9,689 nucleotides of DNA, taken from NCBI GenBank assembly GCA_046048295.1, contig JBJOGJ010000148.1, forward strand, positions 1 through 9,689, written 5' to 3'. The notes under the pieces were generated by a model. The model did no database searches, had not been told where the DNA came from, and saw only the letters and a program-made list of their open reading frames with translations. Source of the stretch: CBDCWA01 sp046048295 (GTDB taxonomy: Bacteria; Pseudomonadota; Alphaproteobacteria; Rhizobiales; Hyphomicrobiaceae). The stretch's first letter is position 1. The number at the start of each line of letters is the position of its first letter. The position numbers and the translations under genes were made by a program. Positions 1 to 5,444 of the stretch are shown one piece after another.

Positions 1-138
1 TGTCGGAGGCTGAAGGTACAGCGGATGCGGATGGCGTCCTCAGTGAGGCACCGTGCTTCCCATGTGCTTCCCAGCGCATCATGTCGCGGAAAACTCAGCC
101 TTCACGGCCCGTCAAATCCTTGAAATTATTTGATTTTC
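1..138. other. gene-free edge segment downstream of tRNA-Val
   Basis: I see no convincing gene here. One plus-strand frame is open from base 3 into the tRNA, but inside the tRNA it only reads the antisense of the tRNA, so I do not call it. A 10-bp direct repeat, GTGCTTCCCA, occurs at 53-62 and 64-73. No Rho-independent terminator with a U-tract is evident on the minus strand after the tRNA. The 3' flank of a tRNA gene is a common integration site, but no second attachment repeat or integrase is visible. Confidence 0.4.
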
Positions 139-213
139 TGGTGGGCGGTACTGGGATTGAACCAGTGACCCCACGCGTGTGAAGCGTGTGCTCTTCCGCT
201 GAGCTAACCGCCC
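139..213 (-). tRNA. tRNA-Val (anticodon CAC)
   Basis: The reverse complement folds as a full 75-nt cloverleaf with an encoded CCA (139-141). The acceptor stem GGGCGGT/ACCGCCC pairs perfectly, the D-arm carries TAGCTC...GAGC, and the anticodon stem CACGC/GCGTG encloses the loop TTCACAC. The T-arm is ACTGG/CCAGT around TTCAATC. The central loop triplet (plus-strand 179-181) is CAC, which reads the valine codon GUG. The discriminator is A, as usual for valine tRNAs. It has its own promoter just upstream and appears to be a single-gene unit. Confidence 0.97.
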
Positions 214-218
214 TCCAT

Positions 219-253
219 CCGCATAAAACGGTCGGAAGCCGGTCTTTATGCGG
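219..253. repeat. perfect 9-bp inverted repeat overlapping the tRNA-Val promoter
   Basis: The arms CCGCATAAA (219-227) and TTTATGCGG (245-253) are perfect reverse complements separated by 17 bp, with a further short CGG/CCG pairing inside. One arm contains the -10 box of the tRNA-Val promoter; the other lies in the predicted transcribed leader, 5 bp before the mature tRNA 5' end. On the minus strand it is not followed by a U-tract, so it is not a standard terminator. It could be an operator or a leader hairpin; the role is inferred. Confidence 0.55.
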
Positions 254-273
254 GTGGCCTCCGGCAGTGTCAA
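245..273 (-). promoter_or_regulatory. sigma-70-type promoter of tRNA-Val
   Basis: On the minus strand a perfect -35 TTGACA (268-273) is followed by a 17-bp spacer and CATAAA (245-250), four of six matches to TATAAT. Transcription would start near 238, giving a leader of about 25 nt before the tRNA. The TTGACA-N17 layout is the same as in the promoter of the tRNA-Tyr unit at the other end of the window. Confidence 0.7.
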
Positions 274-278
274 GATCG

Positions 279-293
279 CGCGGCCGTGCCGCG
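279..293 (-). repeat. short GC-rich hairpin after the 331-residue ORF
   Basis: CGCGGC (279-284) and GCCGCG (288-293) form a 6-bp stem with a 3-nt loop, 7 bp beyond the stop codon of the exported-protein gene on the minus strand. It is followed there only by CGATCTT, so it is at best a weak transcription stop before the tRNA-Val promoter. Confidence 0.3.
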
Positions 294-300
294 TTTCGCG

Positions 301-1296
301 CTAATCTTCGAAGCTGGCTATGATCTTATCGATTTCTGGCGCCAGCGCTCTGGCCTCTTCGGCTGGAATTACCAGGAGGATGCGCGAGTAGCCACCGTTC
401 TCGCCAGTGATGAACCACTGGCGGATCGCCATTTTTCGCCCGCTTTTCGATACACCGCGTGCGACGTGGACGAGCGCCTTCCTCTTGGTTGCGCCGACGA
501 TGCCTTGCCCGACATTCAGGATTTCGAGCTGGCTTACATTCCTTGATCTTTGAAGGAGTGGACCGGCAAAGGAGATAGGGGTGGCGATCTGTGCCCGGAC
601 CGCCGATGAGCTGACGAGTAGATAGCCTTCCGGCTCAATTGTACGGCGGTACACCCGAGTATCGGGACTGCCGTCTGCCACTTCCTCGAATGGCCCCGTA
701 TAGCCGAACTTTGCGGTGATCGCGGCGATAGCCCGTGTCGCGCCGAGCGTTGCGCTCGCGAGAGCATTCTCGATTTCCGACTTTCTTATTTCGCCCTTTT
801 CGAGAGCGACTACGGGGATGTTGACGGCAATAAGAGCGGCAGAGTTCGTGTCGCGGAAGAGCAGGAAGTAGCGTGCGAAAACGGTACCGTTCAATAGTGC
901 CTGGCGCGCATGGACATAAACGTGCGAGTCAGGACGGTCGAGTGAGCCGCGGGCAGGCTGGGTGATGCCCTGCGCGTTCAGCGATGTCTCCGAAAGGGAC
1001 GCCTCAAGTCGCTGGTATTCGCTGGCAGGTCGCTCGGTCACCTGGATGGAGGCACTGAGTTTCTCGTTCTTGAATCCTGTGAAGTCCACCGCGGGGACGA
1101 ACCCCTCCGGAATGCGCATCGATACGCGGGTGGCGGGCACAGGAACAGGTGGGATGACCGTGGCTACGGCTGCTGTGCCAGACTGTGGTGGAGCGGCAAT
1201 GGATGTGACGGGCGTTGCCGGTCGTTCCTGAGCGGCAGCGGCAAGTGTCACGATTGTCCAGATGAAGAAAGCCATAGGCAGGGTGCGAAACAGCAT
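301..1296 (-). CDS. exported protein of unknown function, two similar halves
   Basis: I do not recognise this 331-residue protein as a named family. The first ~22 residues are a typical Sec signal peptide: a hydrophobic stretch (residues 6-19) ending in an Ala run, likely cleaved before Gln23. A Pro/Ala/Val-rich linker (24-56) follows. The mature part looks like two related modules, roughly 57-185 and 195-331. Each ends in strand-rich segments (YFLLFRD, RQWFITGEN) and a helix (IENALAS, IDKIIASFE). The opening IPEGF...DFTGFKNEK...ASIQV resembles PsbP/Mog1-like periplasmic proteins; this is an impression, not a proven match. The start at 1296 is chosen for the signal peptide and an AAGGG ribosome site 8 nt upstream. 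The frame stays open to 1596, but that part runs antisense through the dehydrogenase gene. It lies 91 bp downstream of that gene on the same strand, so co-transcription is possible. No catalytic motif is visible. Confidence 0.85.
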   Translation of the reverse strand: MLFRTLPMAFFIWTIVTLAAAAQERPATPVTSIAAPPQSGTAAVATVIPPVPVPATRVSMRIPEGFVPAVDFTGFKNEKLSASIQVTERPASEYQRLEASLSETSLNAQGITQPARGSLDRPDSHVYVHARQALLNGTVFARYFLLFRDTNSAALIAVNIPVVALEKGEIRKSEIENALASATLGATRAIAAITAKFGYTGPFEEVADGSPDTRVYRRTIEPEGYLLVSSSAVRAQIATPISFAGPLLQRSRNVSQLEILNVGQGIVGATKRKALVHVARGVSKSGRKMAIRQWFITGENGGYSRILLVIPAEEARALAPEIDKIIASFED

Positions 1297-1387
1297 CCGG
1301 AATTCCCTTGTCCTGAAATGTTTCAGTGCGGAACATGTACTGGGTCTGGTGTCGCCGCAAGGCGTCCGGACTTTGCCCCGGCTCGCT

Positions 1388-2185
1388 TCAGTTGTCGAGC
1401 GGCGTGCCCTTGCGGACCTTGAAGCGAAAGTCGCCGCCCAATGCCGCACGGATACGCCAGGGGAGTGCACGTCCGGCTCGTATGAGCCACAAGAGGCGGC
1501 GGGGGAAGGCGATGAACGTGCGGCGTCGATCGAGGCCGCGCTTGATGATGGCGGCGGCTTTTTCCGCTGTGACCAGCAGGGGCAGGGCGCCCACATGGTC
1601 TGCGACCTGGGCGGTTTCGATGTGCCCCGGATAGACCAGTGTGACGGTTATGCCTTCCTCGATCAGATATTCGCGGAGTGCTTCGCCGTAACTCATCACA
1701 CCTGCTTTGCTGGCGCTGTAGCCTGGTGCATCGGCAAGCGGCTGCAGGGCGGCGAGCGAGCCTATAACGGCGATATGGCCATTGCGACGCCGTCGCATGT
1801 AGGGCAGGGCGGCATTGATCGTGTTGGCCGCACCCTCAAGGTTGGTCCTGATCTGCCAAGCAATTTCCTCGGCGGTCTCCAGGCTGCCATCGGCGCCGTG
1901 TCCCGTGAAGACACCGGCGTTCACGATGAGAAGATCGAGGGGGTGGTGAGTTTCGAGGGTGTCGAACCAGCTGCTCAAGGACCTGTGATCCGTGACGTCA
2001 ACCGCCTTGCTGACGACGGTCGCGCCCCTCACCTCGCAGTCGGCGCCTACCTGCTTGAGGCGCGAGATGTCGCGGCCAGTGATGGCTATCGTCATGCCGG
2101 GGCCCGCATAGGCACGTGCAAGCGCAGCGCCCAATCCGGCGCTAGCGCCTGTAATGGCAACAACTTTTGGGGCCGGCTTGGCCAT
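1388..2185 (-). CDS. short-chain dehydrogenase/reductase (SDR), RkpH-like
   Basis: This is a 265-residue NAD(P)-dependent oxidoreductase of the classical SDR family. Visible in order are the Rossmann motif TGASAGLG (12-19), the NAG motif (89-91), Asn115, the catalytic Ser143 in VIGSLAA, and YSASK (Tyr156/Lys160), followed by PGHIET (186-191). All catalytic residues are present. After the fold there is an Arg- and Trp-rich, partly amphipathic tail (about 215-255, FPRRLLWLIRAG) that could touch a membrane, as in ketosphinganine-reductase-type SDRs. The start at 2185 has AGGAG 6 nt upstream; the frame extends 14 codons further without such a site. It diverges from an alpha-oxoamine synthase, the enzyme type that makes a beta-keto product for an SDR to reduce. 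An SDR (RkpH) and such a synthase (RkpG) also neighbour each other in the rkp capsule region of Sinorhizobium. The SDR call is firm; the substrate is inferred. Confidence 0.93.
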   Translation of the reverse strand: MAKPAPKVVAITGASAGLGAALARAYAGPGMTIAITGRDISRLKQVGADCEVRGATVVSKAVDVTDHRSLSSWFDTLETHHPLDLLIVNAGVFTGHGADGSLETAEEIAWQIRTNLEGAANTINAALPYMRRRRNGHIAVIGSLAALQPLADAPGYSASKAGVMSYGEALREYLIEEGITVTLVYPGHIETAQVADHVGALPLLVTAEKAAAIIKRGLDRRRTFIAFPRRLLWLIRAGRALPWRIRAALGGDFRFKVRKGTPLDN

Positions 2186-2439
2186 GTTCCGCTCCTGCGG
2201 GTGGCTTAACGACGCACCCGGCGGCACGATAGCCGGGAATTGAAACCGTTCGCCGTTGACCTATTTCGACAGTTAATCTGGCGGAAACCAATCTCGTACC
2301 AATAGCATCCGGTATGCGTCAAATTCACCGTCTGACACTATCGCTGATGAGATTTCTTGCCTAATACGTCATCTCAGACTATGCGGCTAAGTTTTGAAGA
2401 GACCTAAATTAAGTAGGTCCATTCCGAAAGGTAAAGTGC
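2186..2439. promoter_or_regulatory. divergent control region between SDR and oxoamine synthase
   Basis: This 254-bp, comparatively AT-rich gap has no gene. On the plus strand TTGCCT (2357-2362) and TATGCG (2380-2385), 17 bp apart, are a plausible but weak promoter for the synthase. Inverted repeats are seen at 2217-2237 (CCCGGC/GCCGGG, in the SDR leader), at about 2348-2376 (TGAGAT/ATCTCA) and at 2401-2419 (listed separately). I see no convincing promoter for the SDR. Shared control of the two genes is likely from the arrangement only. Confidence 0.45.
2401..2419. repeat. inverted repeat GACCTA-N7-TAGGTC in the synthase leader
   Basis: Six-bp perfect arms GACCTA (2401-2406) and TAGGTC (2414-2419) flank an AT-only-but-one spacer. 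The element sits 16 bp downstream of the candidate -10 box and 20 bp before the ATG, just ahead of the AAAGG ribosome site. The dyad fits an operator for a dimeric regulator, or a weak leader hairpin. Confidence 0.45.
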
Positions 2440-3813
2440 ATGAGCCTATCCAACGAGCGCCGGGAGAACCGCGGCAGTGGCGGATTGCTGTCGGTTGCGA
2501 AGCTGCAGATAGCGGACGCGTTGCAGCGAGCCGGCAAGCTCGCAAGCAGGGAGCGGATTCAGACGGCGGTGCACCCGCGAACGGAGTTTCGCGATCTGCC
2601 GGTTTTCTCGGCCATGGAGAAGCATCGCGAGATCGCCAGGACGATGGGCGTATCCAATCCGTTCTACCGTGTGCATGAGCGGCGCGAGGGCGCTTTGACG
2701 TGGATGGGCGGTCAGCCGCACATCAACTATGCGTCGTATGATTACCTCGGCTTGGCCCAGCACCCTGCCGTGTCGGAAGCCGCGAAGGCGGCAATCAATC
2801 AGTATGGGATGTCAGTCTCTGCTAGCCGTATTGTTGCCGGCGAGCGGCCGGTGCATGGCGAGTTGGAGAGCGCTATCGCCGAATTCTACGGGACCGAGGC
2901 CGCGGTCGTCTTCGTCAGTGGGCATGCCACAAATGTATCGACGATTGATGCGTTGATGAAGCACGGCGACCTCATTGTGCACGACGAACTCATTCACAAC
3001 TCGGCGCATGTCGGCGCACAGCTCTCGGGGGCCGCGTGCAAGAGCTTCCGGCACAACGACATGGATTCCCTCGAGAAGGTGCTGGCGGAAAACCGTTCCA
3101 AGCACAATCAGGCGCTGATCGTGGTCGAAGGCCTCTATTCGATGGACGGCGACTTCCCGGATCTCGCACGCCTCGTGGAGTTGAAGAACCGCTACGGGTG
3201 CTGGCTCATGATCGACGAGGCGCATTCGCTCGGCGTGCTCGGGGACACCGGAAAAGGCATCGCGGAGCATTTCGGTATCGACTTCGGCGAGATCGACATC
3301 TGGATGGGAACGCTATCCAAGACGCTTGGCACCTGCGGTGGATACATTGCGGGGTGCAAGGAGCTGATCGAGATCCTTCGGTTCCAAGCAGCTGGTTTCG
3401 TTTATTCGGTCGGCATGCCACCAGCGATATCTGCTGCGGCGCTGAAGGCTTTGGAGATTCTGAAAGCAGAGCCGGAGCGCGTGAAGCGTCTGCAGGCCAA
3501 CAGCCGACTGTTTCTCGAGGAGGCGCGGGCTGCCGGTCTGGATACGGCAACTGCGGAAGGATATGCGGTCGTGCCGGTTATCGTCGGTGACAGCCTGAAG
3601 GCGGTAAAGATGACGGAGAGTCTGCTCGAGCGCGGCATAAACGCGTTGCCGATCATTTATCCAGCTGTACCTATGAAACTGGCACGGCTCAGATTCTTCA
3701 TCACCGCGGACCATACGCCGGAGCAGATCAAGGAAACCGTCGCGATCGCGCGCGAGGAACTCGACAAGGTGTCGAAGGGACGCTTCACGATCGCGGCCTT
3801 CATGGGACGCTGA
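2440..3813 (+). CDS. PLP-dependent alpha-oxoamine synthase (AONS/serine palmitoyltransferase superfamily), RkpG-like
   Basis: This 457-residue fold-type I PLP enzyme belongs to the family that condenses an acyl thioester with an amino acid, releasing CO2 (BioF, KBL, serine palmitoyltransferase, CqsA). Key elements are NYASYDYLG (96-104), SASRIVAGERPVHGELE (127-143), the cofactor-stacking segment VSGHATN (159-165), EGLYSMDGD (230-238), DEAHSLG (259-265, with the PLP-binding Asp259 and His262) and TLSKTLG with the Schiff-base Lys294. All expected active-site residues are present. It is longer than BioF (about 385 residues) because of about 60 extra N-terminal residues, partly helical and basic. 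The subgroup resembles rhizobial RkpG, needed for K-antigen capsule, and similar domains that end polyketide or fatty-acid synthases. BioF is unlikely because no other biotin genes are nearby. The start at 2440 has AAAGG 8 nt upstream. It is divergent from an SDR and ends in a strong terminator, so it is probably monocistronic. The family is firm; the exact substrates are not known. Confidence 0.93.
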   Translation: MSLSNERRENRGSGGLLSVAKLQIADALQRAGKLASRERIQTAVHPRTEFRDLPVFSAMEKHREIARTMGVSNPFYRVHERREGALTWMGGQPHINYASYDYLGLAQHPAVSEAAKAAINQYGMSVSASRIVAGERPVHGELESAIAEFYGTEAAVVFVSGHATNVSTIDALMKHGDLIVHDELIHNSAHVGAQLSGAACKSFRHNDMDSLEKVLAENRSKHNQALIVVEGLYSMDGDFPDLARLVELKNRYGCWLMIDEAHSLGVLGDTGKGIAEHFGIDFGEIDIWMGTLSKTLGTCGGYIAGCKELIEILRFQAAGFVYSVGMPPAISAAALKALEILKAEPERVKRLQANSRLFLEEARAAGLDTATAEGYAVVPVIVGDSLKAVKMTESLLERGINALPIIYPAVPMKLARLRFFITADHTPEQIKETVAIAREELDKVSKGRFTIAAFMGR

Positions 3814-3834
3814 AGCCAGCTCCAGACAGGCGAC

Positions 3835-3869
3835 AGGCCCGCTGCTCACCCAGCGGGTCTTTCTTGTTT
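3835..3869 (+). terminator. Rho-independent terminator of the oxoamine synthase gene
   Basis: AGGCCCGCTG (3835-3844) pairs with CAGCGGGTCT (3851-3860), 10 bp with one G-T wobble and a 6-nt loop. The T-rich run TTCTTGTTT follows. It begins 21 bp after the synthase stop. The same stem follows the convergent TusA-family gene but lacks a U-tract in that direction. Confidence 0.85.
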
Positions 3870-4096
3870 CAGGCTGTCTTGCAGATGAGGAACCTGAAGA
3901 CGCCGTCGTCTTCGCCGGTTTCCAAGAGTTGGTGACCGGCGGCATTGCATAGTTCCTGGAAATCGCTCACGGATCCCGGGTCGGTGGCGAGTACTTCCAG
4001 CTGGGATTGGGGCGGCATGGCCTTCAGCGCCTTGCGCGCCTTGAGCACTGGAAGCGGGCATTTCAGGCCACGCGTATCGAGGAACTTGTCGGCCAT
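3869..4096 (-). CDS. TusA/SirA-family sulfur-carrier protein
   Basis: This 75-residue cytoplasmic protein has the family hallmark CPxP in LKCPLPVLKARKAL (residues 11-24). Cys13 is the sulfane-sulfur carrying cysteine. The remainder (LEVLATDPGSVSDF, then GHQLLE and FRFLICK) fits the small alpha/beta two-layer fold, and the length is normal for a single TusA domain (about 75-80). Relatives pass sulfur for tRNA thiolation, molybdenum-cofactor work or sulfur oxidation; nothing here tells which. The start at 4096 has only a weak upstream GGACGG. The gene follows the HlyD-family gene by 19 bp on the same strand, so it is probably the last gene of the secretion operon. A link to secretion is not known for this family, and the co-location may be incidental. 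Confidence 0.92.
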   Translation of the reverse strand: MADKFLDTRGLKCPLPVLKARKALKAMPPQSQLEVLATDPGSVSDFQELCNAAGHQLLETGEDDGVFRFLICKTA

Positions 4097-4115
4097 TTAC
4101 CGTCCGATTGGTTGA

Positions 4116-5444
4116 TCAGCTCTCCCGGAAGGCCCGCATCATAGCATCGCCAAGCGGCTTGACGAGATAGCTCATGATCGATCGGGCGCCGGTCTCAATG
4201 AACACCTCCGCCGGCATTCCGGGTACCAGTCGCGACATGCCCCCGATCCTGTCCAGTTCGCTTCCTTTCACCTCGATCTCGGCCGTGAAGTAGGATGAGC
4301 CGTTTTTCGCCGTAAGTTCCGCTGCAGATACCTTGGCCACTCTGCCGGCAAGTGTCGGTGTCGAATGGGCGGCAAAGCTCGGGAACCGCAGTCGCGCCGT
4401 CAGGCCGGAGCGCACCTTGTCGATGTCTTTTGGGTCGACATGGGCTTCAACGACGAATTTGCCGTCCTCAGGGATGATTTGAAGGATTGGGCTTGCAGCC
4501 TGAATCACTCCTCCTTCGGTATGAACCTGGAGGGCATGGACGCGGCCTGCATATGGTGCGCGGATCTCGATGCGCGCTAGCTTGTCGGCATGCGCCTTGC
4601 GTTGCTCCTCGAGTTCCAATAGCTGGGCGCGCGCCTTTCCGAGTTCGTCGACGACGCTTTGTGTGAATTCCTTCTCCGCCTGCGCCATACTCAGTCGCGT
4701 TTCTGCGAGTGCGCCTTCCGTGCGTGCCATCTCGCCTTCGAGCCTGCCGAGGTCTCCTTCGAGTTGAGCGTAGGTCCGTTCGACGGCGCTATAGCGTTGC
4801 TGGCTTGCGAAGCCCTTGCGAAACAATGGACGCACAGCATTGCGTTCCTTCAATGCGAACTTGATCTCGCGTTGTCTGGCGGCGAGCATGTGCACGAGGC
4901 CTTGACGCTGCGCATCGAGTTGCTCATGGCGTTTGCGCAGTACCGAGAGTTGGCCAAGACGGCTGTCACGGCGAGCCTTGAAGACGGCCATTTCAGCCGC
5001 GAATGCGTCGCGGACCTCGTGCACGTGCATGAAGGGACGAACGGCGTCGGGCATTGTGAAGACGTCTTTGCGGTGGCGCTCCGCCATCAGACGGGCGTTC
5101 TGGATGAGATTGTTCCGGATGCGCCCTTCAACTATCGCCAAGTTTGCGCCGACGAGTGTTCCGTCAAGGCGCAGCAGGAGATCGCCCTTCTTCACCGCGT
5201 CGCCGTTTCGGACGGCAATCTTCTGCACGATCCCGCCATCGAGATGCTGGACGGTCTTGTAGTTCCCTTCGACGGTGACGGTGCCACCGGTTACGACGGC
5301 GCCGGAAATCGAGAATACGATGCAGAACAGGAAGAGCCCGCCGACGAGAGCTGCCAGGACCGCATAGCCACGGCTTACCCATTGGCCGGTTGAAAGCGAT
5401 TTCAATGATGCCCGCTCGTGGGGGGCGGCCGGGTTCGGCGTCAT
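4116..5444 (-). CDS. type I secretion HlyD-family periplasmic adaptor (membrane fusion protein), PrsE/PrtE-like
   Basis: This 442-residue protein should bridge the inner-membrane ABC exporter to an outer-membrane channel. It has a short cytoplasmic N-terminus, one transmembrane helix (about 26-50) and the first half-lipoyl motif (about 65-93, VQHLDGGIVQKI...NGDAVKKGD). A long helical hairpin rich in Leu, Glu, Arg and Gln (about 100-290) is probably coiled coil. The second half-lipoyl motif follows (about 294-326, IRAPYAGRV...GGVIQ), then a beta-barrel region and the conserved C-terminal PGMPAEVFIETG...SYLVKPL (408-431). Architecture and length match the PrtE/PrsE/HlyD group. Its ATG overlaps the stop codon of the ABC gene by one base (TGATG), with GGGGA 9 nt upstream, so translation is coupled. 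No TolC-like gene is in the window, so the channel must be encoded elsewhere. The family call is firm; the cargo is unknown. Confidence 0.95.
   Translation of the reverse strand: MTPNPAAPHERASLKSLSTGQWVSRGYAVLAALVGGLFLFCIVFSISGAVVTGGTVTVEGNYKTVQHLDGGIVQKIAVRNGDAVKKGDLLLRLDGTLVGANLAIVEGRIRNNLIQNARLMAERHRKDVFTMPDAVRPFMHVHEVRDAFAAEMAVFKARRDSRLGQLSVLRKRHEQLDAQRQGLVHMLAARQREIKFALKERNAVRPLFRKGFASQQRYSAVERTYAQLEGDLGRLEGEMARTEGALAETRLSMAQAEKEFTQSVVDELGKARAQLLELEEQRKAHADKLARIEIRAPYAGRVHALQVHTEGGVIQAASPILQIIPEDGKFVVEAHVDPKDIDKVRSGLTARLRFPSFAAHSTPTLAGRVAKVSAAELTAKNGSSYFTAEIEVKGSELDRIGGMSRLVPGMPAEVFIETGARSIMSYLVKPLGDAMMRAFRES

Noticed and set aside
286..546. 86-codon plus-strand frame opposite the end of the exported-protein gene
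   Set aside because: It begins in a GC-rich hairpin after the stop of the minus-strand gene and is otherwise antisense to it, with no supporting motif.
1353..1364. CGCC-GCAA-GGCG mini-hairpin between the SDR and exported-protein genes
   Set aside because: A 4-bp stem with no following U-tract on the minus strand is too weak to call a terminator; chance is likely at this GC content.
1297..1596. 100-codon upstream extension of the 331-residue exported protein
   Set aside because: It overlaps the 3' end of the SDR gene in another frame, is low-complexity, and would bury the signal peptide inside the protein. The ATG at 1296 has a ribosome site and signal sequence.
1262..2209. 315-codon plus-strand reading frame opposite the SDR and the exported-protein gene
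   Set aside because: It runs antisense across the SDR gene, which has all its catalytic motifs, and through the 5' end of another gene. It has no recognisable domain. Such mirror frames are common in GC-rich DNA.
4659..5393. 244-codon plus-strand reading frame opposite the HlyD-family gene
   Set aside because: It is antisense to a well-supported coding sequence and shows no domain or ribosome site that would favour it.
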